Origin: Phenylobacterium deserti
GTDB lineage: Bacteria > Pseudomonadota > Alphaproteobacteria > Caulobacterales > Caulobacteraceae
Length of the DNA stretch: 64,000 nucleotides
Direction: 5' to 3'
NCBI RefSeq assembly: GCF_003254705.1
Contig: NZ_QFYR01000006.1
Span: 1-64,000 of the forward strand
Shown here: positions 46,061 through 54,528 of the stretch, in pieces
Position numbering within the stretch: the first letter of the stretch is position 1
Layout: each line of letters begins with the position of its first letter
Translations under genes and position numbers: made by a program
Notes under the pieces: generated by a model
What the model saw: only the letters and a program-made list of their open reading frames with translations
What the model was told of the DNA's origin: nothing
Databases searched by the model: none

Positions 46061-46872
46061 AGCCGCACGTCTCGCGGATCTCCGACCCGGACGATCCGCG
46101 CATCGAGCCCTACAGGGCGGTCCGCGAGCGCGATCTCGTGGGCCGCCAGGGGCTGTTCATCGCCGAAGGCCGGGTGGTGCTGGAGAAGCTGGCGGCGGCC
46201 GGTCGCCATCCGGTCCGCTCCGTCTTGCTTGCCGAAGCGCGCGTCGAGGGGCTCGCCGATGTGCTCGCCCATCTGCCTGCGGGCGTGCCGGTCTATGCGG
46301 CCAGCCAGGCGGTGATGGACGCCATTGTCGGCTTCCCGATCCACCGCGGCATCCTGGCGGTGGGCGAGCGCACGCCGCAGAACCCGCAGGCCCTGCTCGC
46401 CGCGCTGCCGGCCGCCTCGACGGTGGTGGCGCTCTCAGCCATCGCCAACCACGACAACATGGGCGGCATCTTCCGCAACGCGGCCGCGTTCGGCGCGGAT
46501 GCCGTGCTGCTGGACGCCGACTGCTGCGATCCACTCTATCGCAAGGCCATCCGCGTCTCGGTCGGCGCGGCGCTCACCATCCCATTCGCCGTGCTGCCGC
46601 GCGGGCATGACCTGGTGCAAACCCTGGCCGGGGCTGGGTTCGAGACCATCGCCCTGTCCCCGCGCGGGGAGGTGGAACTGCACGACCTCGTTCCTGCGCC
46701 CCGCACCGCGGCTCTGTTCGGAGCGGAAGGCCCGGGCCTTGCGGGCGAGCTTCTGGCGCGCACCCGCTCAGTGCGGATCGCCATGGCCGGCGGCTTCGAC
46801 AGCCTGAACGTCGCCACCACCAGCGGCATCGTTCTCCACCACCTCGCCGCCGCCCGCCGTCAGCCCTTATGA
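46054..46872 (+). CDS. TrmH/SpoU family RNA 2'-O-methyltransferase
   Basis: A SPOUT methyltransferase. The C-terminal domain shows I-A-N-H-D-N-M-G-G-I-F-R-N-A, G-A-D-A-V-L-L-D, F-G-A-E-G-P-G-L and S-L-N-V-A-T-T-S-G-I, the three knotted motifs. The N-terminal residues encoded before the GTG at 46138 (D-P-D-D-P-R-I-E-P-Y-R-A-V-R-E-R-D-L-V-G) match what relatives have, so translation should begin earlier. No ATG, GTG or TTG is available there; CTG 46054, overlapping the peptidase stop region, is the likely start, giving 272 residues. The RNA target (tRNA or rRNA) is not known. Confidence 0.88.
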   Translation: MVEPHVSRISDPDDPRIEPYRAVRERDLVGRQGLFIAEGRVVLEKLAAAGRHPVRSVLLAEARVEGLADVLAHLPAGVPVYAASQAVMDAIVGFPIHRGILAVGERTPQNPQALLAALPAASTVVALSAIANHDNMGGIFRNAAAFGADAVLLDADCCDPLYRKAIRVSVGAALTIPFAVLPRGHDLVQTLAGAGFETIALSPRGEVELHDLVPAPRTAALFGAEGPGLAGELLARTRSVRIAMAGGFDSLNVATTSGIVLHHLAAARRQPL

Positions 46873-47663
46873 CCGCCGAACTCGAAGGCGGAGATCGCCA
46901 CGTCCATGGCGATGTCGCGGAAGGCTTCGCGGCCCGGCTCGCCCGGCGCGGCGCCGGCCGCCACGAACAGCGGCGCGAAGTGCTCCTCGCGAGGATGGGC
47001 TTCGCGGGCGAAGGGCGCGTCGGCCCAGCGAGCGAGGGCCGCCTCGCGCTTCCTGGGCTCCCGCACCGCCTCGTCCAGCCAGTCCGCGAACGCTTCCGAC
47101 TTGTCCGTGAAGGCCGGGCTGAACCCGCGCATGTTGTGCCAGCTCATGCCGGAGCCGACGATCAGCACGCCTTCGTCGCGCAGGGGCGCCAGGGCTCGCC
47201 CCGCCGCCAGGTGCAGCGCCGGATCCAGGCTCGCCTGCAGCGACAGCTGCACCACCGGGCTCTCGGCGTCCGGCGTGACCAGCTTCAGCGGGATGAACAC
47301 CCCGTGGTCCCAGCCTCGCCGGCTGTCCTGCGCGGCGGGCAGTCCCGCCCCTTCCAGCAGAGCCCGAACCCGCGCGGCCAGCGCCGGCGCGCCCGGCGCC
47401 GGGAAGGTCAGCTGATAGGTGTGCTCAGGAAAGCCGTAGTAGTCGAAGATCAGCTCCGGCCGCTCGGCGCTCCCGACCGTGAACGCCTGCTCTTCCCAGT
47501 GGCCGGAGACCACCAGAATGGCCTTGGGCCGCTCCGGCAGGCCGGCGATCAGCCCTTTCAGGAACCCGGCGGTGCTGTCCCAGGTGTGCGCGCCGCCCCG
47601 GCTCCAATCCATGAAGAAGCAGGGGCCCGCGCCGTGAGGGATGAAGTAGGTGGGCAGGGTCAC
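46860..47663 (-). CDS. DODA-type extradiol dioxygenase (LigB/YgiD family)
   Basis: A 267-residue class III extradiol dioxygenase. Likely iron-binding histidines are in I-P-H-G-A-G-P (H), V-V-S-G-H-W-E-E (H) and G-W-D-H-G-V-F-I-P (H), in the order expected for plant-type 4,5-DOPA dioxygenases. It should open catechol-type rings. It is 20 bases downstream of the FMN reductase gene on the same strand; both are divergent from a LysR regulator. It overlaps the convergent methyltransferase gene by 13 bases. Confidence 0.9.
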   Translation of the reverse strand: MTLPTYFIPHGAGPCFFMDWSRGGAHTWDSTAGFLKGLIAGLPERPKAILVVSGHWEEQAFTVGSAERPELIFDYYGFPEHTYQLTFPAPGAPALAARVRALLEGAGLPAAQDSRRGWDHGVFIPLKLVTPDAESPVVQLSLQASLDPALHLAAGRALAPLRDEGVLIVGSGMSWHNMRGFSPAFTDKSEAFADWLDEAVREPRKREAALARWADAPFAREAHPREEHFAPLFVAAGAAPGEPGREAFRDIAMDVAISAFEFGGHKG

Positions 47664-47683
47664 GCGAGGGGCTCCTTTGGGGC

Positions 47684-48265
47684 TCAGGCGGCTTGCCGCT
47701 GGTCGCGGGCGGGCGCGTGCTGCGCGATCCAGGCGGCGAACGTCGTCGCAAAGGCGCGCAGGAACTCGGCCGTGCTCTCGTTCACCAGTTCGCCGTGCTC
47801 GTCGAACAGCGCGAGGGAGTTGCCGACGTAGGCTTCCGGCTGGTTCAGCGTCGGCATGTTCAGGAACGCCAGCGATTGGCGCAGGTGGTGGTTGGCTCCG
47901 AACCCGCCCAGCGCGCCCGCGGAGGTGCTGATCACCGCCGCCGGCTTGCCGTTGAAGACGCTCTGGCCATAGGGCCGCGAGCCCACGTCGATGGCGTTCT
48001 TCAGCACGCCGGGGACCGAGCGGTTGTATTCGGGGGTGACGAACAGGACGGCGTCGGTCGCCTTCACCTGCTCACGGAAGTCGGTCCACGCCTGCGGCGG
48101 CGCAGCTTCGAGATCCTGGTCAAAGTGCGGCAGGGCGCCGATCTCAATGAAGCGGAAGGCCACGCCCGGCGGGCTCAAGGCTTCGACCGCCTTGGCGATC
48201 TTGCGACTGGCGGAGTCCTTGCGAAGGCTCCCGACGATGACGGCGACGGTCTGGGTTTGCGACAT
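47684..48265 (-). CDS. NADPH-dependent FMN reductase
   Basis: A 193-residue flavodoxin-like flavoprotein of the SsuE/ChrR family. It has the FMN phosphate loop V-G-S-L-R-K-D-S-A-S and F-V-T-P-E-Y-N-R-S-V-P-G-V-L-K-N-A-I-D, both strongly conserved. It reduces FMN, quinones or other acceptors. With the dioxygenase it forms a two-gene unit divergent from a LysR gene, which suggests response to aromatic or quinone compounds. Confidence 0.93.
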   Translation of the reverse strand: MSQTQTVAVIVGSLRKDSASRKIAKAVEALSPPGVAFRFIEIGALPHFDQDLEAAPPQAWTDFREQVKATDAVLFVTPEYNRSVPGVLKNAIDVGSRPYGQSVFNGKPAAVISTSAGALGGFGANHHLRQSLAFLNMPTLNQPEAYVGNSLALFDEHGELVNESTAEFLRAFATTFAAWIAQHAPARDQRQAA

Positions 48266-48417
48266 CTGAATTCTCCATTCGGGGACGGCTCGTCCTCGGG
48301 TTGGAGAGGTCCGCGTCGGCGGCCCTCATCCGATGCCTTCAAGGTGGCGCTAAGCGTGTCTGTTGATAATCCCGCGCATCTGGACGACAGTGTTGCTCAA
48401 ACGGAAAAGGTGCCGGC

Positions 48418-49359
48418 ATGGACCGCCTGGACGAGATCAACGCTTTCACCGCGGTGGCCGAGGCTCGCAGCTTCACGCAGGGCGCCCGCAAGCTGGGCGT
48501 CTCCAGCGCTCAGGCCTCCAAGCTCGTGGCGCGCCTGGAGAACCGACTGGGCGCGCGCCTTCTGAACCGGACCACCCGCGACGTGTCCTTGACCGACACC
48601 GGCCGCGCCTACCTTGAACGCGCCCGCCAGCTGCTGGAAGACTTCGAGGTCCTGGAGACCTCCGTCCGGGATCAGAGCGGTCCGCGCGGCCTTCTGAAGA
48701 TCTCGGCGCCCGTGTCCTTCGGCGCAAGGCAGCTGGTGCCGGCCCTCCTCGAGTTCGCCTGCGCCTATCCGGACGTCTCGCTCGACGTCTCGTCCACCGA
48801 CCGCATGGTGAACCTGGTGGAAGAGGGGTTCGACGTGGCCGTGCGCATTGGCAAGCTGGGGGACTCATCCCTGGTCGCCCGCAAGCTGGCGGCCGTTCGC
48901 CTGGTGACCTGCGCCTCGCCGGAGTACCTTGCGCGCGCCGGGACGCCCCGCAGCCTCGATGAACTGCCGAACCACCTGGCCATCATCGACACCAACGCGG
49001 TCGACCCCCAGATCTGGCGCTTCGGCGGCCCCAGCGACCCGCGCGACGTGCGCGTGCACGGACGCCTTCGGTTCAATGGGGCCGAGGCCTGCGTGGCCGC
49101 GGCCAAGGCCGGCCTTGGGATCGTTCGAACGCCGGCCTTCGCCGCGGCCGACGACTTGCGTGCGGGCCGCCTGGTGCCCGTGCTCTGCAACTACGAGCCT
49201 GAGCTGATCCACGTGCACGCGGTCTACCCGCATGCACGTCACCTGGCCTCGAAGGTGCGGGCGTTCGTCGACTTCCTGGCCAAGCGCTATGCGGGCGAGC
49301 CGGAATGGCACCAGGGCTGGGGCTCGCGCCACGAGGCGCGGGTGGAAGCCGTGGCCTAG
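48418..49359 (+). CDS. LysR family transcriptional regulator
   Basis: A 313-residue LysR regulator. The winged helix covers residues 1-60 (A-E-A-R-S-F-T-Q-G-A-R-K-L-G-V-S-S-A-Q-A), followed by a linker helix and the effector domain. It is divergent from the FMN reductase and dioxygenase genes and probably controls them; the 152-base gap would hold its site, though no clear T-N11-A box was singled out. Its stop shares CTAG with the convergent pncC gene. Confidence 0.93.
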   Translation: MDRLDEINAFTAVAEARSFTQGARKLGVSSAQASKLVARLENRLGARLLNRTTRDVSLTDTGRAYLERARQLLEDFEVLETSVRDQSGPRGLLKISAPVSFGARQLVPALLEFACAYPDVSLDVSSTDRMVNLVEEGFDVAVRIGKLGDSSLVARKLAAVRLVTCASPEYLARAGTPRSLDELPNHLAIIDTNAVDPQIWRFGGPSDPRDVRVHGRLRFNGAEACVAAAKAGLGIVRTPAFAAADDLRAGRLVPVLCNYEPELIHVHAVYPHARHLASKVRAFVDFLAKRYAGEPEWHQGWGSRHEARVEAVA

Positions 49360-49880
49360 GCGGCCGCCTTCCGCGATTGGGCCAGTTGGTCCCGCAGCAG
49401 CATCAGGGCCGTCTCAAGCGCGCAGACCCGCAGTTGGGCGCGGCCGATGTCGCCGAACCGCTTCTCCACGTGATGGGTCGCGCCGTCCTTGCTTGCGCAG
49501 GCGAAGTGAACCAGGCCCGCGGGCTGTCCAGGGCCGCCTTCGGCGAAACCGGTGATCGACACAGCCAAGTCCGCGCGCGAATGGGCGAGGGCGCCTTCCG
49601 CCATCGCGACCGCCGCTCGCTCAGAGACGGCGCCGTCGTTGTCCAGGATCTCCATGGACACGCCCAGCATCTCGTTCTTGGCTTCGTTGGTGTAGGTGAC
49701 GAAGCCGCGTTCGAAGGCGTGCGACTGGCCGGGGATGTCCGTCAGCAGCGACGCCAGCAGGCCGCCCGTGCAGCTTTCGGCGGCGCTGATCATCAGCTCG
49801 CGCTCGCACGCCTCGCGCAGGACTTCCTGCGCGAGGTCGTCGATCTGGCGGGGGATCGCCGGGTCGAGGGCTTCGGCCAT
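49356..49880 (-). CDS. pncC: Nicotinamide-nucleotide amidase (CinA C-terminal domain)
   Basis: A 174-residue stand-alone PncC that deamidates nicotinamide mononucleotide to nicotinate mononucleotide in NAD salvage. Key parts are S-A-A-E-S-C-T-G-G-L-L-A-S-L-L-T (catalytic serine region), G-F-V-T-Y-T-N-E-A-K and I-T-G-F-A-E-G-G-P-G. The ATG at 49880 is chosen from the family N-terminus. It lies 11 bases after the hemerythrin gene on the same strand. Confidence 0.93.
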   Translation of the reverse strand: MAEALDPAIPRQIDDLAQEVLREACERELMISAAESCTGGLLASLLTDIPGQSHAFERGFVTYTNEAKNEMLGVSMEILDNDGAVSERAAVAMAEGALAHSRADLAVSITGFAEGGPGQPAGLVHFACASKDGATHHVEKRFGDIGRAQLRVCALETALMLLRDQLAQSRKAAA

Positions 49881-49891
49881 GCGCGCCGGCC

Positions 49892-50458
49892 CTAGTGGGT
49901 CGCGCGGCCCTGATCGCCGCCCATCTCGTCCATCAACTGGTTCTTGCGAACTTTGAGCTGCTCGCCGATGGCCTTGAGGTCGAGGTCGGTCTTCTGCACC
50001 TCGGGGAAGTATTCCTTCTCTTCCTCTTCGACGTGGTGGTCGATCTGCTCGCACAGCACGGTGACCTTGGCGTCGTAGAGGTCGTCGCCGGGCTCCATCG
50101 ACTCGATCTGCTCGATCAGGTCCTTGGCGGCCTGGTGCTCCACCACCGCCTCGTCGACCATGTCCTCGTCCTTCAGCACCTCGCGGGACGCCGGATAGAA
50201 GATCTCTTCTTCGATCTGGGTGTGGACGCGCAGCTCGAGGCAGATCTGCAGGGCGAGCTGCTTCTTGCGCTCGTCGTCCTTGGCCTTCTGGAACTGGCTG
50301 AACAGCTTCTCGACCGACCGGTGGTCGGCCTTCAGCAGGGCGATCGCATCAGGGCCCTTGCTGCTGGTCGTCGACTTGGCGGTGGTCGTCTTCTTGGCGC
50401 TCGTCTTGGAGGACGCGCTCTTCTTGGCGCCGCCCGACGTGCTGGTGCCCGTGGCCAT
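49892..50458 (-). CDS. Hemerythrin HHE domain protein with basic N-terminal tail
   Basis: A 188-residue protein. Residues 1-36 are rich in K, S, T and A with repeated A-K-K and S-S-K units, like a histone H1 tail. The remainder is a four-helix hemerythrin domain with ligand sets K-A-D-H-R, H-T-Q-I-E-E-E, V-E-H-Q and D-H-H-V-E-E-E-E, fitting a diiron site for oxygen or nitric oxide. The start at 50458 has a GGAG site seven bases before; an ATG four codons earlier is possible. An EcfG-type promoter (50502-50526) lies upstream. Confidence 0.9.
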   Translation of the reverse strand: MATGTSTSGGAKKSASSKTSAKKTTTAKSTTSSKGPDAIALLKADHRSVEKLFSQFQKAKDDERKKQLALQICLELRVHTQIEEEIFYPASREVLKDEDMVDEAVVEHQAAKDLIEQIESMEPGDDLYDAKVTVLCEQIDHHVEEEEKEYFPEVQKTDLDLKAIGEQLKVRKNQLMDEMGGDQGRATH

Positions 50459-50501
50459 GCTGGTCTCCATTTTCGGTGGGCTTCTGGCCCGTCGTGAGTT
50501 G

Positions 50502-50526
50502 AACCCGTCCGACGGAGCGCGGTTCC
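50502..50526 (-). promoter_or_regulatory. Candidate EcfG/SigT promoter for the hemerythrin gene
   Basis: On the minus strand GGAAC (50526-50522) and GGTT (50505-50502) are 16 bases apart. The site is 44 bases before the hemerythrin start and lies in the divergent gap with the ThiO-like gene. Confidence 0.6.
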
Positions 50527-50562
50527 TCTTGCTTTTCCCCGGCTGGGCCGTTCGTTAGGCGC

Positions 50563-51600
50563 ATGAACCGAGGTGCGAAGGTGAAGGTGGCCGGGGCGGG
50601 CGCGATGGGCCTGTCCTGCGCTTTGGCGCTGGCGGACGCCGGCTGCCGGGTGGAAGTTTTCGATCCCGCCGACCCCTTTTTCGCCAACGCCTCGGGGGTG
50701 GCCGCGGGCATGCTGGCGCCCGGCTTCGAAGCCGTGCTCGATGCCGCTGCGAGGCCACACTTCGATCTGCTGATGGCCAGCCGCAACGCCTGGCCTAGCC
50801 TGGCGCAGCGCGCCGGCCTGACGCTGGAGCGCAGCGGCGCGCTTGCGGCGGGGCGGACCGAGTGGATCGCGCAGCTTGCCGGCCGGTTCACCACCCTGGG
50901 GCTTCACGCCACCGACCTGCCTCGCAACACCGCCGAAGCCCTGGCTCCGGGCCTTTCGCCCGACATCGAGGCCATTCTCATGACGCGGGAGGACTGGCGC
51001 CTCGACGCCCGTCAGGCCTTGGCCGATCTGCGGCGTGCGGCGGATGCTGCGGGCGTGCAGTTCCGTCAGGAGGTCGCCGACGGGCGGGGCGACGCTGACG
51101 TGCTCGTCGTCGCCACGGGCGCGGCCGGCGGATTGGCGCACGAGGCGCCCGAGCTGACGGGACTGGAGCCCATCAAGGGTCACATCCTGCAGGCCGCCTG
51201 CACGGACCTGACGGCGGTCACCGTGCGGGGCGAGGGGATCTACGTGACGCCCACCGCCGCGGGCCTCGCCATCGGCGCCACCATGGAGACCGGCGTGGAC
51301 GATCCCGCCGTCGACCCGGCCCGGACTGGACCGCTTTTGGCTGCGGGCGCCCGGGTGTTTCCCGCGCTCGCCCAGGCGCCGCACCAGGCGTTTGCCGGCG
51401 TCCGCGCCGCCACGCCCGACGGCCTGCCGCTTGTCGGTCCCAGTCAGGCGGAGGGTGTCTTCCTGGCCGTGGGCGCCCGCCGGAACGGTTGGCTGCTCGC
51501 GCCTCTCGCCGCCCAGGTGATCGCGGCCCAGGTCACGGGCCGCGATCCTGGCGCTTATTCAGGTCGGCTGGACCCTCGCCGGTTCACTCGCCCAGGCTGA
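50563..51600 (+). CDS. FAD-dependent oxidoreductase, ThiO/DAAO-like
   Basis: A 345-residue D-amino-acid/glycine oxidase-type flavoprotein. The dinucleotide-binding motif is V-A-G-A-G-A-M-G-L near the N-terminus; [11 protein letters not shown] and [15 protein letters not shown] are family blocks. In thiamine synthesis ThiO oxidises glycine to the imine; no other thi gene is in the window, so glycine oxidase is probable but not sure. Its end overlaps the convergent TonB-like gene by 17 bases. Confidence 0.85.
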   Translation: MNRGAKVKVAGAGAMGLSCALALADAGCRVEVFDPADPFFANASGVAAGMLAPGFEAVLDAAARPHFDLLMASRNAWPSLAQRAGLTLERSGALAAGRTEWIAQLAGRFTTLGLHATDLPRNTAEALAPGLSPDIEAILMTREDWRLDARQALADLRRAADAAGVQFRQEVADGRGDADVLVVATGAAGGLAHEAPELTGLEPIKGHILQAACTDLTAVTVRGEGIYVTPTAAGLAIGATMETGVDDPAVDPARTGPLLAAGARVFPALAQAPHQAFAGVRAATPDGLPLVGPSQAEGVFLAVGARRNGWLLAPLAAQVIAAQVTGRDPGAYSGRLDPRRFTRPG

Positions 51601-52288
51601 AGCGGATCGGAATGCTCACCGTGGCGCCGTCCACCGGCCGGCCGTCCAGGGTTTGCGGGCTCATCCGGAAGAAGCGCGACAGCTTCAGGGCCGCTGCGCC
51701 GAAGCCTTCGCCCGTAGGCGTTTCGCTCACCACCCGGCAGCCGTTGACCGCGCCTTCAGCCGTGACGTTGCAGCCGATCACCGCCAGGCCGGACGTGCCG
51801 CGCCTAAGAGCGCCTTCCGGATAGAAGCGGGCCATTTCCGCCCCGCTCGGCTTCCGCACCCAGTTCGGCCGGATCACCACCGGCTCAGGCGCCAGCGCGG
51901 GCTCCGCCTGGACAGGCGTCACCGATCCGACAGGCGGAATGGTCGCCACCGGGCCGATCACGGTGGTGGCGCGTTCCTCCGGCGGCTGGGCGGGGAGGGG
52001 TTCGACCGTGGGCGTCTCTATCGCCCGCGGCGTATGAAGCGGCGGCGTAAGCTTGGGTGTGGGCGCCGGCTCGTCCAGCTTGGGCGGCGTCCAGTCGATG
52101 ATCGGCACCTCGATGATCCGCTCGGCGGGCTCTGGCGCGGCGGCCGGCGGATTGAAGCGCATGTAGAGCAACGACGCTCCCACAGCCGCGTGGACGGCGA
52201 CGGACAAGCCGATCGCCAGCCGTAGCCGCGGCGGCAGGACGCGCCGGGGCAGGTCGAAACGGAAGGGGAAGGTCTGACGGATAACCAC
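51584..52288 (-). CDS. TonB-like energy transducer
   Basis: A 234-residue TonB-family protein. It has a short cytoplasmic head, one membrane helix (about 28-48), a proline-rich linker ([12 protein letters not shown] and others) and a C-terminal TonB domain ([12 protein letters not shown], then R-F-F-R-M-S-P). The GTG at 52288 follows GGAG and is preferred over an upstream ATG. No exbB or exbD is adjacent. It may energise a receptor such as the one at 1444. Confidence 0.85.
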   Translation of the reverse strand: MVIRQTFPFRFDLPRRVLPPRLRLAIGLSVAVHAAVGASLLYMRFNPPAAAPEPAERIIEVPIIDWTPPKLDEPAPTPKLTPPLHTPRAIETPTVEPLPAQPPEERATTVIGPVATIPPVGSVTPVQAEPALAPEPVVIRPNWVRKPSGAEMARFYPEGALRRGTSGLAVIGCNVTAEGAVNGCRVVSETPTGEGFGAAALKLSRFFRMSPQTLDGRPVDGATVSIPIRFSLGE

Positions 52289-52390
52289 GAGCGCACTCCC
52301 TATTGTTTCACAGGCGCAAACTTGTTGCGCATCTGCGATGGAGCGCTTGGCGCCGAGCCCCGGCAATTCAACTTTCGGTGGTTTCTATGG

Positions 52391-52405
52391 TTAGCACGCC
52401 GTTAA
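52391..52405. promoter_or_regulatory. Candidate CtrA-type site
   Basis: TTAG (52391-52394), seven bases, TTAA (52402-52405), followed by C. This is one base from the CtrA consensus TTAA-N7-TTAAC and lies 22 bases before the start of the lytic transglycosylase gene. CtrA is the cell-cycle master regulator of Caulobacterales. Confidence 0.4.
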
Positions 52406-52427
52406 CCATGTCGAGCGAGTTTGGGGC

Positions 52428-53261
52428 ATGGCGGTCGAGGGAATCCGAGGCGTAGTTGAGGCGGCGATCCAGCGCGCCAGCCAGGCGACGGGCGTCGACT
52501 TCGCGTTCCTGATCAAGACCGCCCGGCGCGAAAGCGGTTTCGATCCTCGCGCCCGGGCCAGCTCGTCTTCGGCGGCCGGCCTCTTCCAGTTCGTCGAGCA
52601 GACCTGGCTCTCCACCCTGAAGCAGCATGGGTCCAAGTACGGCTACGCCCGCTACGCCGACCTGATCAGCCGCGGCTCGGACGGCCGCTATCGGGTCCAG
52701 GGCGATGAGGCGCGTCGCGCGGTAATGGACCTGCGACTCGATCCGCACGCCTCGTCCCTGATGGCCGGCGAGCTCGCCTCCGACCACGCCGCCTATCTGA
52801 AGGGTCGGGTAGGGCGCCCGCCCACCGCCGGCGAGCTCTACGCCGCCCATTTCCTGGGCCCGCAAGGCTCCGCGCGCCTGATCGAGGCGGTGCAGAACAA
52901 CCCCGACGCCGCCGCCGCCCGCTACTTCCCGGACGCCGCCCGCGCCAACAAGTCGATCTTCTACCGCGACGGCCGCGCCGCCTCCGTGGCCGAGGTCTAC
53001 GCCAACCTCACTCGCCAGGGCGGCGGCTCGGGCGCAGGCCAGATCAAGCCCGACGCCCAGCCGGTCAGCGAGGATGGCGGCTTCATCCAGTACGCCTCGG
53101 CCCGCCGCGCTGACCGTCAGCGGCAGCAGGACGCCGTGGTGGCCCTGATCCTGCGTGGCTCCCAGCCTTCCGACCAGGCGGGCGTCGGCTCGCGCCTAGC
53201 GGGCTCGATCTTCACCACCGAGATGCTCAAGGTTCTGTCCGACGCCCGCAGCGACAGCTAG
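52428..53261 (+). CDS. SLT-type lytic transglycosylase
   Basis: A 277-residue protein with a lysozyme-like transglycosylase domain in its first half. The catalytic glutamate is E35 in A-R-R-E-S-G-F-D-P-R, followed by the A-A-G-L-F-Q-F block typical of SLT enzymes. The second half (about 180-277) is polar and unrecognised. No signal peptide is visible, so it may use another export route, such as a flagellar or pilus machine; in Caulobacter a lytic transglycosylase is needed for polar organelles. A CtrA-like site lies just upstream. Confidence 0.85.
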   Translation: MAVEGIRGVVEAAIQRASQATGVDFAFLIKTARRESGFDPRARASSSSAAGLFQFVEQTWLSTLKQHGSKYGYARYADLISRGSDGRYRVQGDEARRAVMDLRLDPHASSLMAGELASDHAAYLKGRVGRPPTAGELYAAHFLGPQGSARLIEAVQNNPDAAAARYFPDAARANKSIFYRDGRAASVAEVYANLTRQGGGSGAGQIKPDAQPVSEDGGFIQYASARRADRQRQQDAVVALILRGSQPSDQAGVGSRLAGSIFTTEMLKVLSDARSDS

Positions 53262-53304
53262 CCGCACGCCCGCCGGTCATCCACAAGCTTTGCCTTAAAG
53301 GTCT

Positions 53305-53350
53305 CGTTAAGCTTAACGCGACAAGGTCGACTCGTGGGATTCCAAATCCC
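53305..53350. promoter_or_regulatory. Palindrome and hairpin before the first DUF2336 gene
   Basis: The perfect 14-base palindrome CGTTAAGCTTAACG (53305-53318) is followed by GACTC (53329-53333) and by a hairpin GGGATT (53336-53341) / AATCCC (53345-53350) that includes GATTC. The two GANTC sites are CcrM methylation sites of Caulobacterales. The start codon of the DUF2336 gene is at 53374. Confidence 0.4.
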
Positions 53351-53373
53351 GCTGGGGTGGGGACCTTAGGGCT

Positions 53374-54522
53374 ATGGTGACGACGCGAACCGCGTTGACG
53401 GAAGAAGACATCCGCACGCTGGTGAAGGGTGCGACGCCCGATGAGCGCGCTGCGGCCGCCCAGAAGCTTTGCAAGAACATCCAGGGCGAGCCTCTGACCG
53501 CCGAGGACCGCGCAACCGCGGCCGAGATCCTGCGCATCATGGCCGCCGACGCCGCCGAGATGGTGCGCCGCGCCCTGGCGGTGAGCCTGAACAGCTCGCC
53601 CCTTTTGCCGCGCGATGTGGCCGTGAAGCTGGCCCGGGACGTCGAGGGCGTCGCCCTGCCGATCCTCAGCGCCTCGCCGGCTTTCCAGGACGAAGACCTC
53701 ATCGAGATCGTGCGACTGGGCGGGCCCGTCAGGCAGCTCGCCGTCGCCAAGCGGCCGGTGCTGTCGCGCAAGGTCACCAACGCCCTGGCCGAGACCGGGG
53801 CGGAGCGCGCCGTCGCCGCCGCCTGCGCCAACCCGGGCGCCGAGTTCTCCGAAGGCGGCCTGCAGCTGATCGTCGACCGCTTCGAGGCGTCCGAGCGCGT
53901 GCTGGCCGCCGTCGCCTATCGCTCCGTCCTGCCCTTGTCGGTCACCGAGCGGCTGATCGGCCTTGTGGGCGAACACCTGCAGGAACACCTGGTCAGCCAC
54001 CACGCCCTGTCGCCCGAGACGGCGCTGAAGATCGTCACCGGCTCCACCGAGCGGGCGACCATCGATCTGGTGGACCAGGCGGGCCGCACCGCCGACGTGA
54101 AGGGCTTTGTCGCCCACCTCAGCCGGGAAGGGCGTCTGACGCCGTCCCTGCTGCTGCGCGCCGCGGCCCAGGGCCACATGACGTTTCTGGAGTGGAGCAT
54201 CGCCGAACTCGCCGGCGTGCCGCACCACCGCACCTGGCTGATGATCCATGACGCCGGGCCCCTGGGCCTGCGGGCGATCTACGAGCGCGCCGGCCTGCCT
54301 GCGCGCCTGTTCCCGGCCTTCCGCGCGGCGGCGGACACCTTCCATTCCATGGAGTTCGACGGCGGTCCGCGGGACCGTGAGCGCTTCCAGCAGCGCATGA
54401 TCGAGCGCTTCCTCACCCAGGCGCCGTCGGCCGCCCGGGAGGACGTGGACTATCTGCTCGACAAGATGGACCGCCTCTCGGAAGAGACCGTCGAAAGCGG
54501 CGCCCTCGTCGAGAGCGCCTGA
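53374..54522 (+). CDS. DUF2336 domain protein
   Basis: A 382-residue helical, HEAT-like protein of the DUF2336 family, found mostly in alphaproteobacteria and without known activity. Helical repeats run through most of the chain, for example M-V-R-R-A-L-A-V-S-L-N and L-P-R-D-V-A-V-K-L-A-R-D. No signal peptide or membrane segment is seen, so it is cytoplasmic. A related protein is encoded at 55944, with an Hpt protein and NAD kinase between them. Palindromes and CcrM-type sites lie upstream. Confidence 0.85.
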   Translation: MVTTRTALTEEDIRTLVKGATPDERAAAAQKLCKNIQGEPLTAEDRATAAEILRIMAADAAEMVRRALAVSLNSSPLLPRDVAVKLARDVEGVALPILSASPAFQDEDLIEIVRLGGPVRQLAVAKRPVLSRKVTNALAETGAERAVAAACANPGAEFSEGGLQLIVDRFEASERVLAAVAYRSVLPLSVTERLIGLVGEHLQEHLVSHHALSPETALKIVTGSTERATIDLVDQAGRTADVKGFVAHLSREGRLTPSLLLRAAAQGHMTFLEWSIAELAGVPHHRTWLMIHDAGPLGLRAIYERAGLPARLFPAFRAAADTFHSMEFDGGPRDRERFQQRMIERFLTQAPSAAREDVDYLLDKMDRLSEETVESGALVESA

Positions 54523-54528
54523 GGCCGC

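Noticed and set aside
46030-46140. Frameshift joining the M13 peptidase to the SpoU methyltransferase
   Set aside because: The peptidase ends with the normal family C-terminus (R-I-W), so the two are separate proteins.
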